This document shows, in pieces, positions 1-8,334 of a stretch of DNA of 64,000 nt. Positions within the stretch are counted from its first letter, which is position 1. Every line of letters starts with the position of its first letter. Source of the stretch: Rhodococcoides corynebacterioides NBRC 14404 (GTDB taxonomy: Bacteria > Actinomycetota > Actinomycetes > Mycobacteriales > Mycobacteriaceae); NCBI RefSeq assembly GCF_001894765.1, contig NZ_BCWV01000007.1, positions 180,922 to 244,921 on the forward strand, written 5' to 3'. The notes beneath the pieces are model-generated. The model was not told where the DNA came from, made no database searches, and worked only from the letters and a program-made list of their open reading frames with translations. The position numbers and the translations under genes are program-made.

Positions 1-1
1 C

Positions 2-481
2 CCTGTGGCGCACCTGATCCGGGACGGGGAGGGTGTCACGCTCGCCGAGCGGTGGGCGGGCAGCCCGCGGGCGTACCGCGGCACCACCGTCGCCGGCTTC
101 CCCAATCTGTTCATGATGTACGGGCCCAACACGAACCTCGGGCACAGCTCGATCGTCTACATGCTCGAATCGCAGTCGGCCTACCTCGAATCCGCGTTGC
201 GGGAGATGTCCGACGCCGGCGTCGAGGCGGTGGACGTGCGCCCGGACGCGATGGACGCCTGGAACGCCGGCCTCGACCGCGATCTCGCCGGCACGGTGTG
301 GAACACGGGCGGGTGCTCGAGTTGGTATCTCGATGCCAGCGGCCGTAATTCGGCGATGTGGCCGACGTTCACCTGGCTCTTCCGCCGGGCTACCAAGAAC
401 TTCGACCGCGAGAACTACCGCACGCTGCGTCCGGTGGCTGCGACGCGGGACGACCGCGCGACCGAGAAGGTGGAGGCATGA
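2..481 (+). CDS. Flavin-containing monooxygenase, C-terminal part (5' end outside window)
   Basis: The reading frame is open from the left edge, so only the last ~160 residues are visible. They carry the stretch GFPNLFMMYGPNTNLGHSS, typical of the C-terminal part of class B flavoprotein monooxygenases (Baeyer-Villiger/FMO type, as in EtaA- or MymA-like enzymes). The FAD- and NADPH-binding Rossmann motifs expected at the N-terminus lie outside the window, so substrate class cannot be judged. The stop overlaps the next start by 4 bp (ATGA), so it is co-translated with the GMC oxidoreductase; the pair may act on one hydrophobic substrate. Family call firm, substrate unknown. Confidence 0.85.
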   Translation, partial: PVAHLIRDGEGVTLAERWAGSPRAYRGTTVAGFPNLFMMYGPNTNLGHSSIVYMLESQSAYLESALREMSDAGVEAVDVRPDAMDAWNAGLDRDLAGTVWNTGGCSSWYLDASGRNSAMWPTFTWLFRRATKNFDRENYRTLRPVAATRDDRATEKVEA

Positions 482-2184
482 AGGACACGTACGACGTCAT
501 CGTGATCGGGTCCGGCTTCGGCGGCAGCGTCGCGGCGTTGCGCGCCACCGAGAAGGGCTACCGGGTGGGCGTGCTCGAATCGGGTCGACGGTTCGAGGAT
601 CACGAACTGCCCAAGACCAGCTGGCGGTTGCGAAAGTACCTGTGGGCGCCGCTGATCGGGTGCTACGGGCTTCAGCGTATCCACCTGCTGCCGAACGTCC
701 TCGTCATGGCCGGGGCCGGTGTCGGTGGGGGGTCGCTGAACTACGCGAACACCCTGTACCAGCCGCCGACTCCCTTCTTCCGGGATCCGCAGTGGGGTGA
801 CATCACCGACTGGGAGAAGGAGATGGCGCCGTACTACGACCAGGCCAAGCGCATGCTCGGCGTCGAGGACAATCCCACCATCACCCCCGCCGACAAGATC
901 ATGCGCGACATCGCCGAGGAGATGGGCGTCGGCGACACCTTCGGCACGACGCCCGTCGGCGTGTTCTTCGGTGCGCCGGGACAGAAGGGCAAGGACGTTC
1001 CCGATCCCTACTTCGGAGGCGTCGGACCCACCCGAACCGGCTGCACCGAATGCGGGTCCTGCATGACCGGCTGCCGGGTGGGCGCGAAGAACACGCTGGT
1101 CAAGAACTACTTGCATCTGGCCGAACGCGCCGGCGCGACCGTGCATCCGCTCACCACGGTGACCTCGGTGCGCCCGCGGGCGGGCGGTGGCTACGAGGTG
1201 CGGGTGCGCCGCACCGGCGCGAAGCTGCGCCGCCGCGAGACCGTGATGACCGCTTCTCAGGTGGTGTTCGCGGCCGGCACGTACGGCACTCAGAAGCTCA
1301 TGCTCGCCATGAAGGAGAGTGGTGAGCTGCCCCGCCTCTCGGACAAGCTCGGCTCGGTGGTGCGCACCAACTCCGAGGCGGTCCTCGCGGCCACCGCCCG
1401 CGATCGCCAGATCGACTTCACCGAGGGTGTGGCCATCACGTCGTCGTTCCACCCGAACGACCACACGCACATCGAGCCGGTCCGATACGGCAAGGGCAGC
1501 AACGCCATCGGGCTGCTGCAGACCGTGCTCAGCGACGGCGGTGGGCGACTGCCCCGGCCGCTGAAGACGCTGGGCGTCGCCGTGCGGCATCCGGCCGCCA
1601 CGCTGCGCAGCCTGTCGGTGCGCAACTGGTCGGAGCGCACGGTCATCGCGTTGGTCATGCAAACCGACGACAACTCGCTCGAACTGGGGTCGAAGAAGGG
1701 TCGTTTCGGCCGACGACTCACCTCGCGTCCGGGTGGTGGCACGCCGCCGCCCAAATGGATTCCGGAGGGTCACGTCGCCATTCGCAAGGCGGCGGACAAG
1801 ATCGGCGGCGATCCCGGTGGGTCCTTCGCGGACGTCTTCGACATTCCGATGACGGCGCACTTCCTCGGCGGGTGCGTCATCGGTGCCACGCCCGAGCGTG
1901 GCGTCATCGACCCCTACCACCGGGTGTACGGGTACGAGGGGCTGCACGTGGTGGACGGTTCCGCCGTCAGCGCCAACCTCGGGGTCAACCCGTCGCTCAC
2001 CATCACCGCCCAGGCCGAGCGGGCCCTGGCGCTCTGGCCCAACAAGGGCGAGGAGGATCGTCGTCCGCCGATGCAGGGCGAGTACGTGGCGCTGCCACCG
2101 CAGAGCCCGGCCGCACCGGTGGTGCCGGTGCACGCACCGGGCGCTCTCCGGCTGCCGTTGACGGTGGTCGGCCAGGATCGCTGA
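478..2184 (+). CDS. GMC-family oxidoreductase, ChoD/cholesterol-oxidase-like
   Basis: 568 residues. Residues ~5-35 hold the FAD-binding fold (DVIVIGSGFGGSVAALRA); residues ~80-90 carry the GMC-type AGAGVGGGSLNYAN loop. A cysteine cluster (TGCTECGSCMTGC, ~residues 186-198) and a C-terminal FLGGCVIG...HVVDGSAVSANLGVNPS block match the mycobacterial ChoD group rather than class I secreted cholesterol oxidases. No signal peptide, so probably cytoplasmic. Sterol or another hydrophobic alcohol is the family expectation, not shown here. The start at 478 is chosen because the fold begins immediately after it and it overlaps the preceding stop; a longer frame upstream is only the shadow of that gene. 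Confidence 0.85.
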   Translation: MKDTYDVIVIGSGFGGSVAALRATEKGYRVGVLESGRRFEDHELPKTSWRLRKYLWAPLIGCYGLQRIHLLPNVLVMAGAGVGGGSLNYANTLYQPPTPFFRDPQWGDITDWEKEMAPYYDQAKRMLGVEDNPTITPADKIMRDIAEEMGVGDTFGTTPVGVFFGAPGQKGKDVPDPYFGGVGPTRTGCTECGSCMTGCRVGAKNTLVKNYLHLAERAGATVHPLTTVTSVRPRAGGGYEVRVRRTGAKLRRRETVMTASQVVFAAGTYGTQKLMLAMKESGELPRLSDKLGSVVRTNSEAVLAATARDRQIDFTEGVAITSSFHPNDHTHIEPVRYGKGSNAIGLLQTVLSDGGGRLPRPLKTLGVAVRHPAATLRSLSVRNWSERTVIALVMQTDDNSLELGSKKGRFGRRLTSRPGGGTPPPKWIPEGHVAIRKAADKIGGDPGGSFADVFDIPMTAHFLGGCVIGATPERGVIDPYHRVYGYEGLHVVDGSAVSANLGVNPSLTITAQAERALALWPNKGEEDRRPPMQGEYVALPPQSPAAPVVPVHAPGALRLPLTVVGQDR

Positions 2185-2271
2185 CCACGGTTGCGTGAGC
2201 GGGGGAGCGGGTAGCCGTTCCGTTGACGCGGCGGCCCCCGCGTCCCCCGATCAGCAGGAGGCAGTGGATCC

Positions 2272-3795
2272 ATGACGACGCCCAAGCCCACCACCAACAA
2301 CGCGGGAGTGCCCGTACCGAGTGACGAGCACTCGCTGACCGCCGGTGCGCAGGGGCCGATCCTGCTGCACGATCACTACCTCATCGAGAAGATGGCGCAG
2401 TTCAACCGCGAGCGGGTGCCGGAGCGCGTGGTGCACGCCAAGGGCTCGGGTGCGTTCGGCACGTTCGAGGTCACCGGCGACATCTCGCAGTACACGCGCG
2501 CGGCCGTGTTCCAGCCCGGCGCCACCACCGAGGTGTTAGCGCGCTTCTCCACCGTCGCCGGTGAGCAGGGCAGCCCCGACACCTGGCGTGATCCGCGCGG
2601 TTTCGCGCTGAAGTTCTACACGACCGAGGGCAACTGGGACATGGTCGGCAACAACACGCCGGTCTTCTTCGTCCGCGATCCGCTCAAGTTCCAGGACTTC
2701 ATCCGCAGTCAGAAGCGCATGCCGGACTCCGGTCTGCGTGACAACAACATGCAGTGGGACTTCTGGACGCTCTCGCCCGAGTCGGCGCACCAGGTGACGT
2801 GGCTGATGGGCGATCGCGGCATCCCGAAGTCGTTCCGGCACATGGACGGTTTCGGTTCGCACACCTACCAGTTCATCGCGGCCGACGGCACCAAGTCGTG
2901 GGTGAAGTTCCACTTCAAGACCGACCAGGGCATCGAGTACCTGACGCAGGACAAGGCCGACGAGCTCGCCGGCACCTCGCCCGATCACCACCGCCAGGAT
3001 CTGTTCGGCTCCATCCGCAACGGCGATTTCCCGAGCTGGACCGTGAAGGTGCAGATCATGCCGTACGACGAGGCGGAGAATTATCGGTTCAACCCGTTCG
3101 ACCTGACCAAGGTGTGGTCGCAGAAGGACTACCCGCTGATCGAGGTCGGCCGGATGACGCTGAACCGCAATCCCGAGAACTTCCACGCCCAGATCGAGCA
3201 GAGCTCGTTCGAGCCGTCCAACCTGGTGCCCGGCATCGGCGCGAGCCCCGACAAGATGCTGCTCGGCCGCATCTTCAGCTACGCCGACGCTCACCGCTAC
3301 CGGATCGGCACCAACTACGCGCAGTTGCCGGTGAACCGCGCCAAGGCGGAGATCAACTCCTACTCGAAGGAGGGCGCGATGAACATCCACTACAACTCGG
3401 CGGACACGCCGGTGTACGCGCCCAACTCGTACGGCGGGCCCGCCGCGGACAGCAACCGCTACGGCGACGACGGCGCGTGGGATTTCGAGCCGCGGTTCGT
3501 CCGCACCGGCTACGTCCAGCATCCCGAGGACGGCGACTTCGTCCAGGCCGGGCAGTTGGTGCGGGAGGTCATGGACGACGACGCCCGTGAGCGACTGGTC
3601 GACAACATCGTCGGCCACGCCCTCAACGGCGTGACCGAGCCGGTGCTGCTGCGCGTGTTCGAGTACTGGCGGAACGTCGACCCCGAGATCGGCAAGAAGG
3701 TCGAGGAGGGTGTGCGCGCCGGGCAGGGCGAGTCCGCACCCACCACCGGAGCCGGTGCCGTCGACGACCCAGCGGACGAGGCTGCCCGGGTCTGA
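2272..3795 (+). CDS. katA: Haem catalase (small-subunit type)
   Basis: 507 residues, the usual length of clade 3 monofunctional catalases that convert H2O2 to water and oxygen. The distal haem residues are visible: His55 in [12 protein letters not shown] and Asn128 in [14 protein letters not shown]. The proximal haem ligand is Tyr337 in [13 protein letters not shown] strong Shine-Dalgarno AGGAGG (2256-2261) sits 10 nt before the ATG. No signal peptide. It appears monocistronic: a hairpin terminator follows. It stands 87 bp after the oxidoreductase pair and could help remove H2O2 made by flavin oxidases, but that link is inferred from position only. Confidence 0.95.
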   Translation: MTTPKPTTNNAGVPVPSDEHSLTAGAQGPILLHDHYLIEKMAQFNRERVPERVVHAKGSGAFGTFEVTGDISQYTRAAVFQPGATTEVLARFSTVAGEQGSPDTWRDPRGFALKFYTTEGNWDMVGNNTPVFFVRDPLKFQDFIRSQKRMPDSGLRDNNMQWDFWTLSPESAHQVTWLMGDRGIPKSFRHMDGFGSHTYQFIAADGTKSWVKFHFKTDQGIEYLTQDKADELAGTSPDHHRQDLFGSIRNGDFPSWTVKVQIMPYDEAENYRFNPFDLTKVWSQKDYPLIEVGRMTLNRNPENFHAQIEQSSFEPSNLVPGIGASPDKMLLGRIFSYADAHRYRIGTNYAQLPVNRAKAEINSYSKEGAMNIHYNSADTPVYAPNSYGGPAADSNRYGDDGAWDFEPRFVRTGYVQHPEDGDFVQAGQLVREVMDDDARERLVDNIVGHALNGVTEPVLLRVFEYWRNVDPEIGKKVEEGVRAGQGESAPTTGAGAVDDPADEAARV

Positions 3796-3807
3796 TCGCA
3801 GGCTGTC

Positions 3808-3839
3808 GCACCCCACTCCGGTCCGCCGGGGTGGGGTGC
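3808..3839 (+). terminator. Hairpin terminator after katA
   Basis: GCACCCCA(C) at 3808-3816 pairs with (G)TGGGGTGC ending at 3839, a 9-bp GC-rich stem 12 nt after the catalase stop, followed by ACCTTTAT with a short T run. Confidence 0.65.
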
Positions 3840-3846
3840 ACCTTTA

Positions 3847-3862
3847 TGTGATGTAAATCACG
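3847..3862. promoter_or_regulatory. CRP (cAMP receptor protein)-type palindrome
   Basis: TGTGATGTAAATCACG matches the TGTGA-N6-TCACA operator of CRP/GlxR proteins in 9 of 10 fixed positions, and the spacer holds the central TA favoured by the actinobacterial proteins. It lies 52 bp after katA and 265 bp before the SipW-type operon, in a stretch clearly richer in A+T than its surroundings. CRP itself is encoded at 25719-26393. Confidence 0.6.
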
Positions 3863-3953
3863 TTTGGGTCGCGCGTGTCTGAAATCCCGTCTTAATCGCG
3901 CTTTGCGGCCCTGCTGCGGCCACTGGTACCGAGTTCGGGTGACGAACGATCGG

Positions 3954-4075
3954 TTGGTTCAAGTTTCTCGGTCCCTATCATCGCTTCCGGTCGGTGCTAA
4001 CCCGGGTTCCGCCGGATGGTTACCCGGAATAAAGAGAACGTTTGGAATGTGACGGGTCGCGTTTGGCTCTATAGT
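3954..4075 (+). promoter_or_regulatory. Candidate promoters of the SipW-type operon
   Basis: Two -10 elements are visible. TATCAT at 3976-3981 has TTGGTT at 3954-3959 as a -35 with 16-bp spacing. TATAGT at 4070-4075 lacks a convincing -35 but would give a short ~45-nt leader. The 313 bp between katA and the first operon gene hold these, the CRP palindrome and the katA terminator, and no plausible gene. Confidence 0.45.
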
Positions 4076-4126
4076 TCCTCCGCGGCCATTGCTGGAATGG
4101 CGCAGTGAATGGAACAGGGGCCCGTC

Positions 4127-4792
4127 ATGACTACCGATCTCCCACAGGATTCGGAGCGCGACGACCGCTCCGTCCGCCGCCGCAAGGTCCGTGCGTTGCT
4201 GGCTGGCGGTCTCGTCCTCGGCGTCGGCGCGGCCGTCACCCTGGCGGCGTGGACGGACAACGTGTTCGGGCAGGCGGAGTTCAGCGCGGCGAACTGGAAC
4301 GTGCAGGGCAACTTCGACGGAACGACGTGGGGCGAGTACGACCAGACACCGGGGAACGCGGCGGGGTCGTTCTCCTTCTCGACCGGATTCAACGCCATGG
4401 GTCCCGGTGACACCGTCTATGCACCGGTGTCGCTGCGGGTGGGCAAGGGCAGCACGGCCGGGGGTGCATACGACGCCGCGGTCAAGTTGAACGGGGCGAC
4501 TCCGAGTACCGGTGCGTTGTTCCCCTACCTGACCTACACCGTCGTCCCCGGTGTCACACGGGCGAACTGCCTCGCGAAGTCCCTCGCCGGCGGAACGGCG
4601 CCCATCGTGACCGCAGGCAGCGCGCTGGGGGTGTCGAGCGCCGACAGTGCCCTCACCCTGCCGAAAGCGGGTACCGAGGTCCCGCTGTGCTTCGCGGTCA
4701 CCATGTCCCCGACGGCCCCGGCCAGTACGGTCGCGGGTACGACCACGGGTGTTGTCACCTGGAAGTTCGACGCGACCGCCGTCGTGCCCTGA
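4127..4792 (+). CDS. SipW-dependent-type exported protein (TasA/camelysin-like), copy 1
   Basis: 221 residues. A basic N-terminus (RRRKVRALLAGG) and a hydrophobic run ending TLAAWTDNVF form the alternate signal peptide recognised in actinobacteria as the SipW-dependent type (the TasA/camelysin-like class). The mature part is beta-rich, Ser/Thr/Gly-rich and has two cysteines (ANC and LCF) that could form a disulphide. In Bacillus such proteins are surface or biofilm-fibre subunits; here function is inferred only from class and from the matching signal peptidase two genes downstream. ATG 4127 is preferred to ATG 4109 because AGGGG (4116-4120) precedes it at good spacing. First gene of a four-gene operon. 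Confidence 0.75.
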   Translation: MTTDLPQDSERDDRSVRRRKVRALLAGGLVLGVGAAVTLAAWTDNVFGQAEFSAANWNVQGNFDGTTWGEYDQTPGNAAGSFSFSTGFNAMGPGDTVYAPVSLRVGKGSTAGGAYDAAVKLNGATPSTGALFPYLTYTVVPGVTRANCLAKSLAGGTAPIVTAGSALGVSSADSALTLPKAGTEVPLCFAVTMSPTAPASTVAGTTTGVVTWKFDATAVVP

Positions 4793-4800
4793 GCCGGTCG

Positions 4801-5448
4801 ATGGCGCACCACGCTGCCCCGACGTCGCCGTCACGGCGTCGTCGTCGGGCATCGGTCGTGGCCGCGTCGGGCGTGCTGCTCGGCGTGGCCGCGGTCGGAC
4901 TCACCACCACGAACGTCGTGGCGACGTTGCGAGATCCGGTGTTCGGCGGGACGACCTTCACGGCGGCGAACAACGGGTTCGAGATCTCGGGCGACGGGTC
5001 GACCTGGAGATCCGGAACGTCGGCGTCCGACGCCGTCACGATGACCGCGACGCCTGCCACGGCCATGCTGCCAGGCACCACCGTGTACACCGCAGTCTCG
5101 CTCCGGACGAAAACCGGATCATCCGCGATCACAGTCGCGACGAAGGCGACGAACACCGCAACGGGACTCCCGAATCGACTGCTGTACGCCGTCGTGCGGT
5201 CGAGCACGTGCACGTCGTCCGCATTCACCGACCCGGGAAATTTTCTGGTGGGTGGAGTGGCGACGGACGTGCCGCTATCGACGGCACCGACGGACTTCCC
5301 CCTGCAGGCCGCGACCGCGACCGCGCCCGGACCGACGGTGTCCCTCTGCTTCCGACTGCGCCTCCCGGACAGCATCCAGGTCTGGACCGACTCGTCGGTA
5401 CCCGGTAGCGGACCGCCCGTATGGAACTTCGAGGGGAAGAAGCCATGA
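4801..5448 (+). CDS. SipW-dependent-type exported protein (TasA/camelysin-like), copy 2
   Basis: 215 residues from ATG 4801, 8 bp after the previous stop. It repeats the layout of copy 1: an arginine-rich start (SRRRRRASVV), a hydrophobic segment (ASGVLLGVAAVGLTTT), then F-x-A-A-N-N and a beta-rich exported domain with two cysteines near the same relative places (SSTCTSS and VSLCFRL). The two proteins are diverged paralogues. Its stop overlaps the signal-peptidase start (ATGA), which ties substrate and processing enzyme together. No LPXTG anchor or other wall-binding motif is seen. Probable partner subunit of a surface assembly; direct evidence is lacking. Confidence 0.7.
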   Translation: MAHHAAPTSPSRRRRRASVVAASGVLLGVAAVGLTTTNVVATLRDPVFGGTTFTAANNGFEISGDGSTWRSGTSASDAVTMTATPATAMLPGTTVYTAVSLRTKTGSSAITVATKATNTATGLPNRLLYAVVRSSTCTSSAFTDPGNFLVGGVATDVPLSTAPTDFPLQAATATAPGPTVSLCFRLRLPDSIQVWTDSSVPGSGPPVWNFEGKKP

Positions 5449-5993
5449 GCACCACCGATCCGGCCGTCACGCCGCGCCATGCTGCCCCGTCGACCCGCCG
5501 CAGCGTGGCCGGGCGGCTGGGCGACGCCGTGCTCACGGTCCTCGCCGCAGGCGGCGTCGTCTGCATCGTCGCGGTGCTCGCGTCGTTCGTCTTCGGGGTT
5601 TCGCTGATCATGTTCAAGACCGGATCGATGGCGCCCACCATCCCCACGGGATCGCTCGCCGTGGTGCGTGAGGTGCCGGCGTCGTCGGTCGTGCCCGGTG
5701 ACGTCGTCACCGTCGATCGTCCTGGCGATCTGCCCGTCACGCACCGTGTTGTGCGCACGTCCCCGGGCCCGTCCGGTACCACCCTGCTCGAGCTGAAAGG
5801 CGACGCCAACAATTACGAGGACCCGGCCGGCTACACCGTGACCGAGGTTCGGAAGGTGCTGTGGTCCGTCCCTGGGTTGGCCCGCGCTGTCGTGTGGTTG
5901 TCGAATCCTGTTGTGCTGGGTCTGATCACCGTCGGCATGACCGCACTGGTCGTAACGGTGTTCTGGCCTCGTGAGCCCCGGCGGTCGCCGTGA
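5445..5993 (+). CDS. Signal peptidase I, SipW/archaeal (ER) type
   Basis: 182 residues with N-terminal (~30-57) and C-terminal (~150-175) membrane segments. The catalytic serine is Ser61 in FKTGSMAPTIPTG. The second catalytic residue is His100 in PVTHRVVR instead of the bacterial Lys, and an acidic GDANN motif follows. This Ser-His arrangement defines the ER/archaeal/SipW subtype, distinct from the housekeeping LepB. The neighbouring genes carry the matching SipW-type signal peptides, so it very likely cleaves those two proteins. Overlaps genes on both sides by 4 bp (ATGA, GTGA). High confidence for enzyme class, good for substrate. Confidence 0.85.
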   Translation: MSTTDPAVTPRHAAPSTRRSVAGRLGDAVLTVLAAGGVVCIVAVLASFVFGVSLIMFKTGSMAPTIPTGSLAVVREVPASSVVPGDVVTVDRPGDLPVTHRVVRTSPGPSGTTLLELKGDANNYEDPAGYTVTEVRKVLWSVPGLARAVVWLSNPVVLGLITVGMTALVVTVFWPREPRRSP

Positions 5994-7420
5994 GGGGTCG
6001 ACTGCGTGCCGCGGTCGCGCTGGTCGGTGCGGTCAGCGTCATGCTGTCCGGAGTTCTGCGCGCCGACCTCACCGAGGCCAACGGGTACGGGTCGGAATTC
6101 GCCAAAGCCGGAGTGACGGCTGGGTACTGGCCGACAAAGGGAAGTGCCGCCGCGCAGGCGGGGACGGTGACGTCGGCGTCAGGAGCCGACATCATCCCCG
6201 GAGGATCCCCCTTGCCGTGGAAGGGGCCCACGGCAACGAGCAACCAGTCGTCGCCAGTCAGATCGGAGGCGAGTTCGGTGAACTCCTATCAAACCGGGTC
6301 TGTGCTGGGAACAGCCCTGCGGCTCATCTCGAGCGGTACGTCCGGCGCCGGGATCGACGGCCCGGTGTGCGCGTCCTACACTTTCGGACCTGCGCCAAGG
6401 GCTACTCCGTGCGTCACGAACAGCCCGGTGTCGGCGACCGCGTCACTGACGTCGTATCGGCTGAGAACGACCCTGCTCCTGACACTCGTCAACACCGACA
6501 TCGTGACGGTGCCGTCGAGCCGCAGTCTCACGGCGTCCGCGAATTGCGACTTGTCCACGGCACAACGGGCGTTTACTGCACAGGCCCCTCGGAGTGGTAG
6601 CGACGGCGCCGGCTATGGATTCATCTCCGTCGGTGGCGAGCTTCTCCAAATACCCCCGCCCGGGGCCACACGTCAGAGCACCCCGGGTCGACAGGTGAAC
6701 GCGACCGTCAGCAGTCTGGTGTCGACGTCGGGTCAGGCGTCTTCGGTGCTGACGGTCAGTGGTTCCGCAAGCTTCCTGGGTCTGGTGCCACTCAACTTCT
6801 CCGTCGTTCTTGTCGAGGCGAAGTGTGGCGGAGAGGCGTCGGCCTCTGCCTCGAATGCCGCGACGACGTCAGGCAATGCAGCACGATCGGCAAACGTCGA
6901 ACAATCGACAACGGCAGCGCCACCCACCTCCACGAGTATCGGTGTGGCCACGTCGACGACAACACCCGGTTCGAGCTCGACGACCGCGGCTGCGGCGACC
7001 ACGACCGCGAGCCCATCGCCCACCACCACGGTCGGAGGGTCGGCGACAACCAGCGCCGGGCCGACCACGGCAACTACGACGAGTGCCGCATCGACCACGA
7101 CGGGCGCTGCGACAACGACGGCGAGTGCTGCGCCGACCACGACGACGACAGCACCCACCACGACGGCACCCACCACGACGACTGCGCCCGCGACGACCTT
7201 CACGGGTCCGGCGGAGGACGCGGTGACTCGGCTGACCACCACAGACGGAGTGGTCTGCACCGCGGCCGATGGGGGAGGGCTGAGCTGTGACGACGGCACC
7301 ACCGTTCCGGCCGACGCGGTGACCCCGCCCGCAGTCGCTGCCGCGACGGTCCAGGGAGTGTGGTCACCCCGCACAACAGACGGCGTACCGATCCGGGTGG
7401 TGTCGGCGGCGCGGGGCTGA
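5990..7420 (+). CDS. Large exported Thr/Ala/Ser-rich surface protein of the SipW-type operon
   Basis: 476 residues starting at GTG 5990, overlapping the peptidase stop. A hydrophobic N-terminus (~7-25, AAVALVGAVSVMLSGVL) suggests export. Residues ~30-290 form a putative globular domain with several cysteines. Residues ~295-400 are a low-complexity mucin-like stalk of Thr, Ala, Pro and Ser (runs such as TTTTTAPTTTAPTTTTAP). A ~70-residue end domain (VVCTAADGGGLSCDDG) closes the chain. No sorting signal or transmembrane end is visible. The layout suggests a head-stalk surface protein that could display or anchor the two TasA-like proteins. I do not recognise a named family for the head. Confidence 0.65.
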   Translation: MRGRLRAAVALVGAVSVMLSGVLRADLTEANGYGSEFAKAGVTAGYWPTKGSAAAQAGTVTSASGADIIPGGSPLPWKGPTATSNQSSPVRSEASSVNSYQTGSVLGTALRLISSGTSGAGIDGPVCASYTFGPAPRATPCVTNSPVSATASLTSYRLRTTLLLTLVNTDIVTVPSSRSLTASANCDLSTAQRAFTAQAPRSGSDGAGYGFISVGGELLQIPPPGATRQSTPGRQVNATVSSLVSTSGQASSVLTVSGSASFLGLVPLNFSVVLVEAKCGGEASASASNAATTSGNAARSANVEQSTTAAPPTSTSIGVATSTTTPGSSSTTAAAATTTASPSPTTTVGGSATTSAGPTTATTTSAASTTTGAATTTASAAPTTTTTAPTTTAPTTTTAPATTFTGPAEDAVTRLTTTDGVVCTAADGGGLSCDDGTTVPADAVTPPAVAAATVQGVWSPRTTDGVPIRVVSAARG

Positions 7421-7449
7421 GGGGTCAGCAGGGCGGGGATGGAGGCTGT

Positions 7450-7601
7450 ACCTGCGCGGGTTCCCGCCACCTGCTCGGGTTGCAGCCGGTGAGGTTGGCT
7501 GCAACCTGCGCAGGTGGGCGCACCCCGCCACCTGCGCGGGTTCCCGCCACGTGCACTGGTTGCAACCGGTGAGGGTGACCACAACGTGCGCAGGTAGGCG
7601 C
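7450..7601 (+). repeat. Two tandem ~72-bp imperfect repeats with internal hairpin
   Basis: Copies at 7450-7521 and 7530-7601 (80-bp period) align without gaps and differ mainly in the centre. In copy 1, GGTTGCAGCC (7478-7487) pairs perfectly with GGCTGCAACC (7497-7506) around a 9-nt loop; in copy 2 this stem is largely lost. Both copies share the flanks ACCTGCGCGGGTTCCCGCCAC and TGCGCAGGT. They fill most of the 236-bp gap between two co-oriented genes, which otherwise holds nothing I can name. Confidence 0.8.
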
Positions 7602-7656
7602 CCGCGCCGCAGCGCCCGACCGTTTGTAGGAATGGACCGCCGGGTAGCCGACCGGG

Positions 7657-8334
7657 GTGACCTCGTCCCCTGCCGCGCTCTTCGACATCGACGGCACCCT
7701 CGTCGACTCGAACTACGCCCATGTCCATGCCTGGACCCGCGCCTTCCGCGAGGCGGGGATTCCGGTGCCGGCGTGGCGGACACATCGGTCGATCGGCATG
7801 GACGGGAGCAAGCTGCTGGAGTCGCTCACGGGCGACGCCGACGAGGACCGCGCGCAGCACGCGAAGGAACTCCACACTCAGTACTACGAGGAGCTCGCGC
7901 CGCTTCTGGAACCGCTGCCGGGAACCCGCGAACTGCTGGCCGAGATCGAACACCGCGGGCTGCAGGTCGTGCTCGCGACGTCGGCTCCGGAGAACGAATT
8001 GTCCATCGTCCGTGACGTTCTGGGGATCGACGACATCGTGTCGGAGTCCACGTCGTCGGAGGACGTGGAGACGGCCAAGCCCGAGCCGCGCATCGTCGAC
8101 ATCGCGCTCGAGCGCGCCGGAGTTCCGGCGGATCGAGCGGTGTTCGTCGGTGACAGCGTCTGGGACGTCGAGGCATCGCGGTCGGCGAAGGTCGCCTGCA
8201 TCGGGGTGCGGAGCGGCGGCATCTCGTCCGCGGAACTACGGGACGCCGGGGCCGTCGCGGTGTACGACGACCCCGCGGATCTCCTTGCGTCACTGGATGA
8301 TTCTCCGATCGCACGACTGCTCGACCGACGATGA
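7657..8334 (+). CDS. HAD-superfamily hydrolase (beta-phosphoglucomutase/PGP-like)
   Basis: 225 residues with all HAD motifs: motif I FDIDGTLVDS (nucleophile Asp10, acid Asp12), motif II Thr/Ser in VLATSAPENE, a motif III lysine in ETAKPEPRI and motif IV VFVGDSVWDVEA. The helical cap between motifs I and II (~residues 17-85) is the subfamily I type used on small sugar phosphates or phosphoglycolate. GTG 7657 begins the conserved core at once; no strong Shine-Dalgarno is seen. The stop overlaps the next start (ATGA), so it is co-translated with the GH15 glycosidase, which suggests a sugar-phosphate substrate, for instance in trehalose or glucan turnover (inference). Confidence 0.85.
   Translation: MTSSPAALFDIDGTLVDSNYAHVHAWTRAFREAGIPVPAWRTHRSIGMDGSKLLESLTGDADEDRAQHAKELHTQYYEELAPLLEPLPGTRELLAEIEHRGLQVVLATSAPENELSIVRDVLGIDDIVSESTSSEDVETAKPEPRIVDIALERAGVPADRAVFVGDSVWDVEASRSAKVACIGVRSGGISSAELRDAGAVAVYDDPADLLASLDDSPIARLLDRR

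Noticed and set aside
6900..7200. Repetitive ACGACG-type sequence as a possible satellite or CRISPR array
   Set aside because: It is explained by codons for Thr, Ala and Ser in the stalk of the surface protein; there is no regular repeat-spacer unit.
7450..7601. Two tandem repeats as a minimal CRISPR
   Set aside because: The copies are adjacent 72-bp units with an 8-bp gap, with no spacers of typical size and no cas gene in the window.
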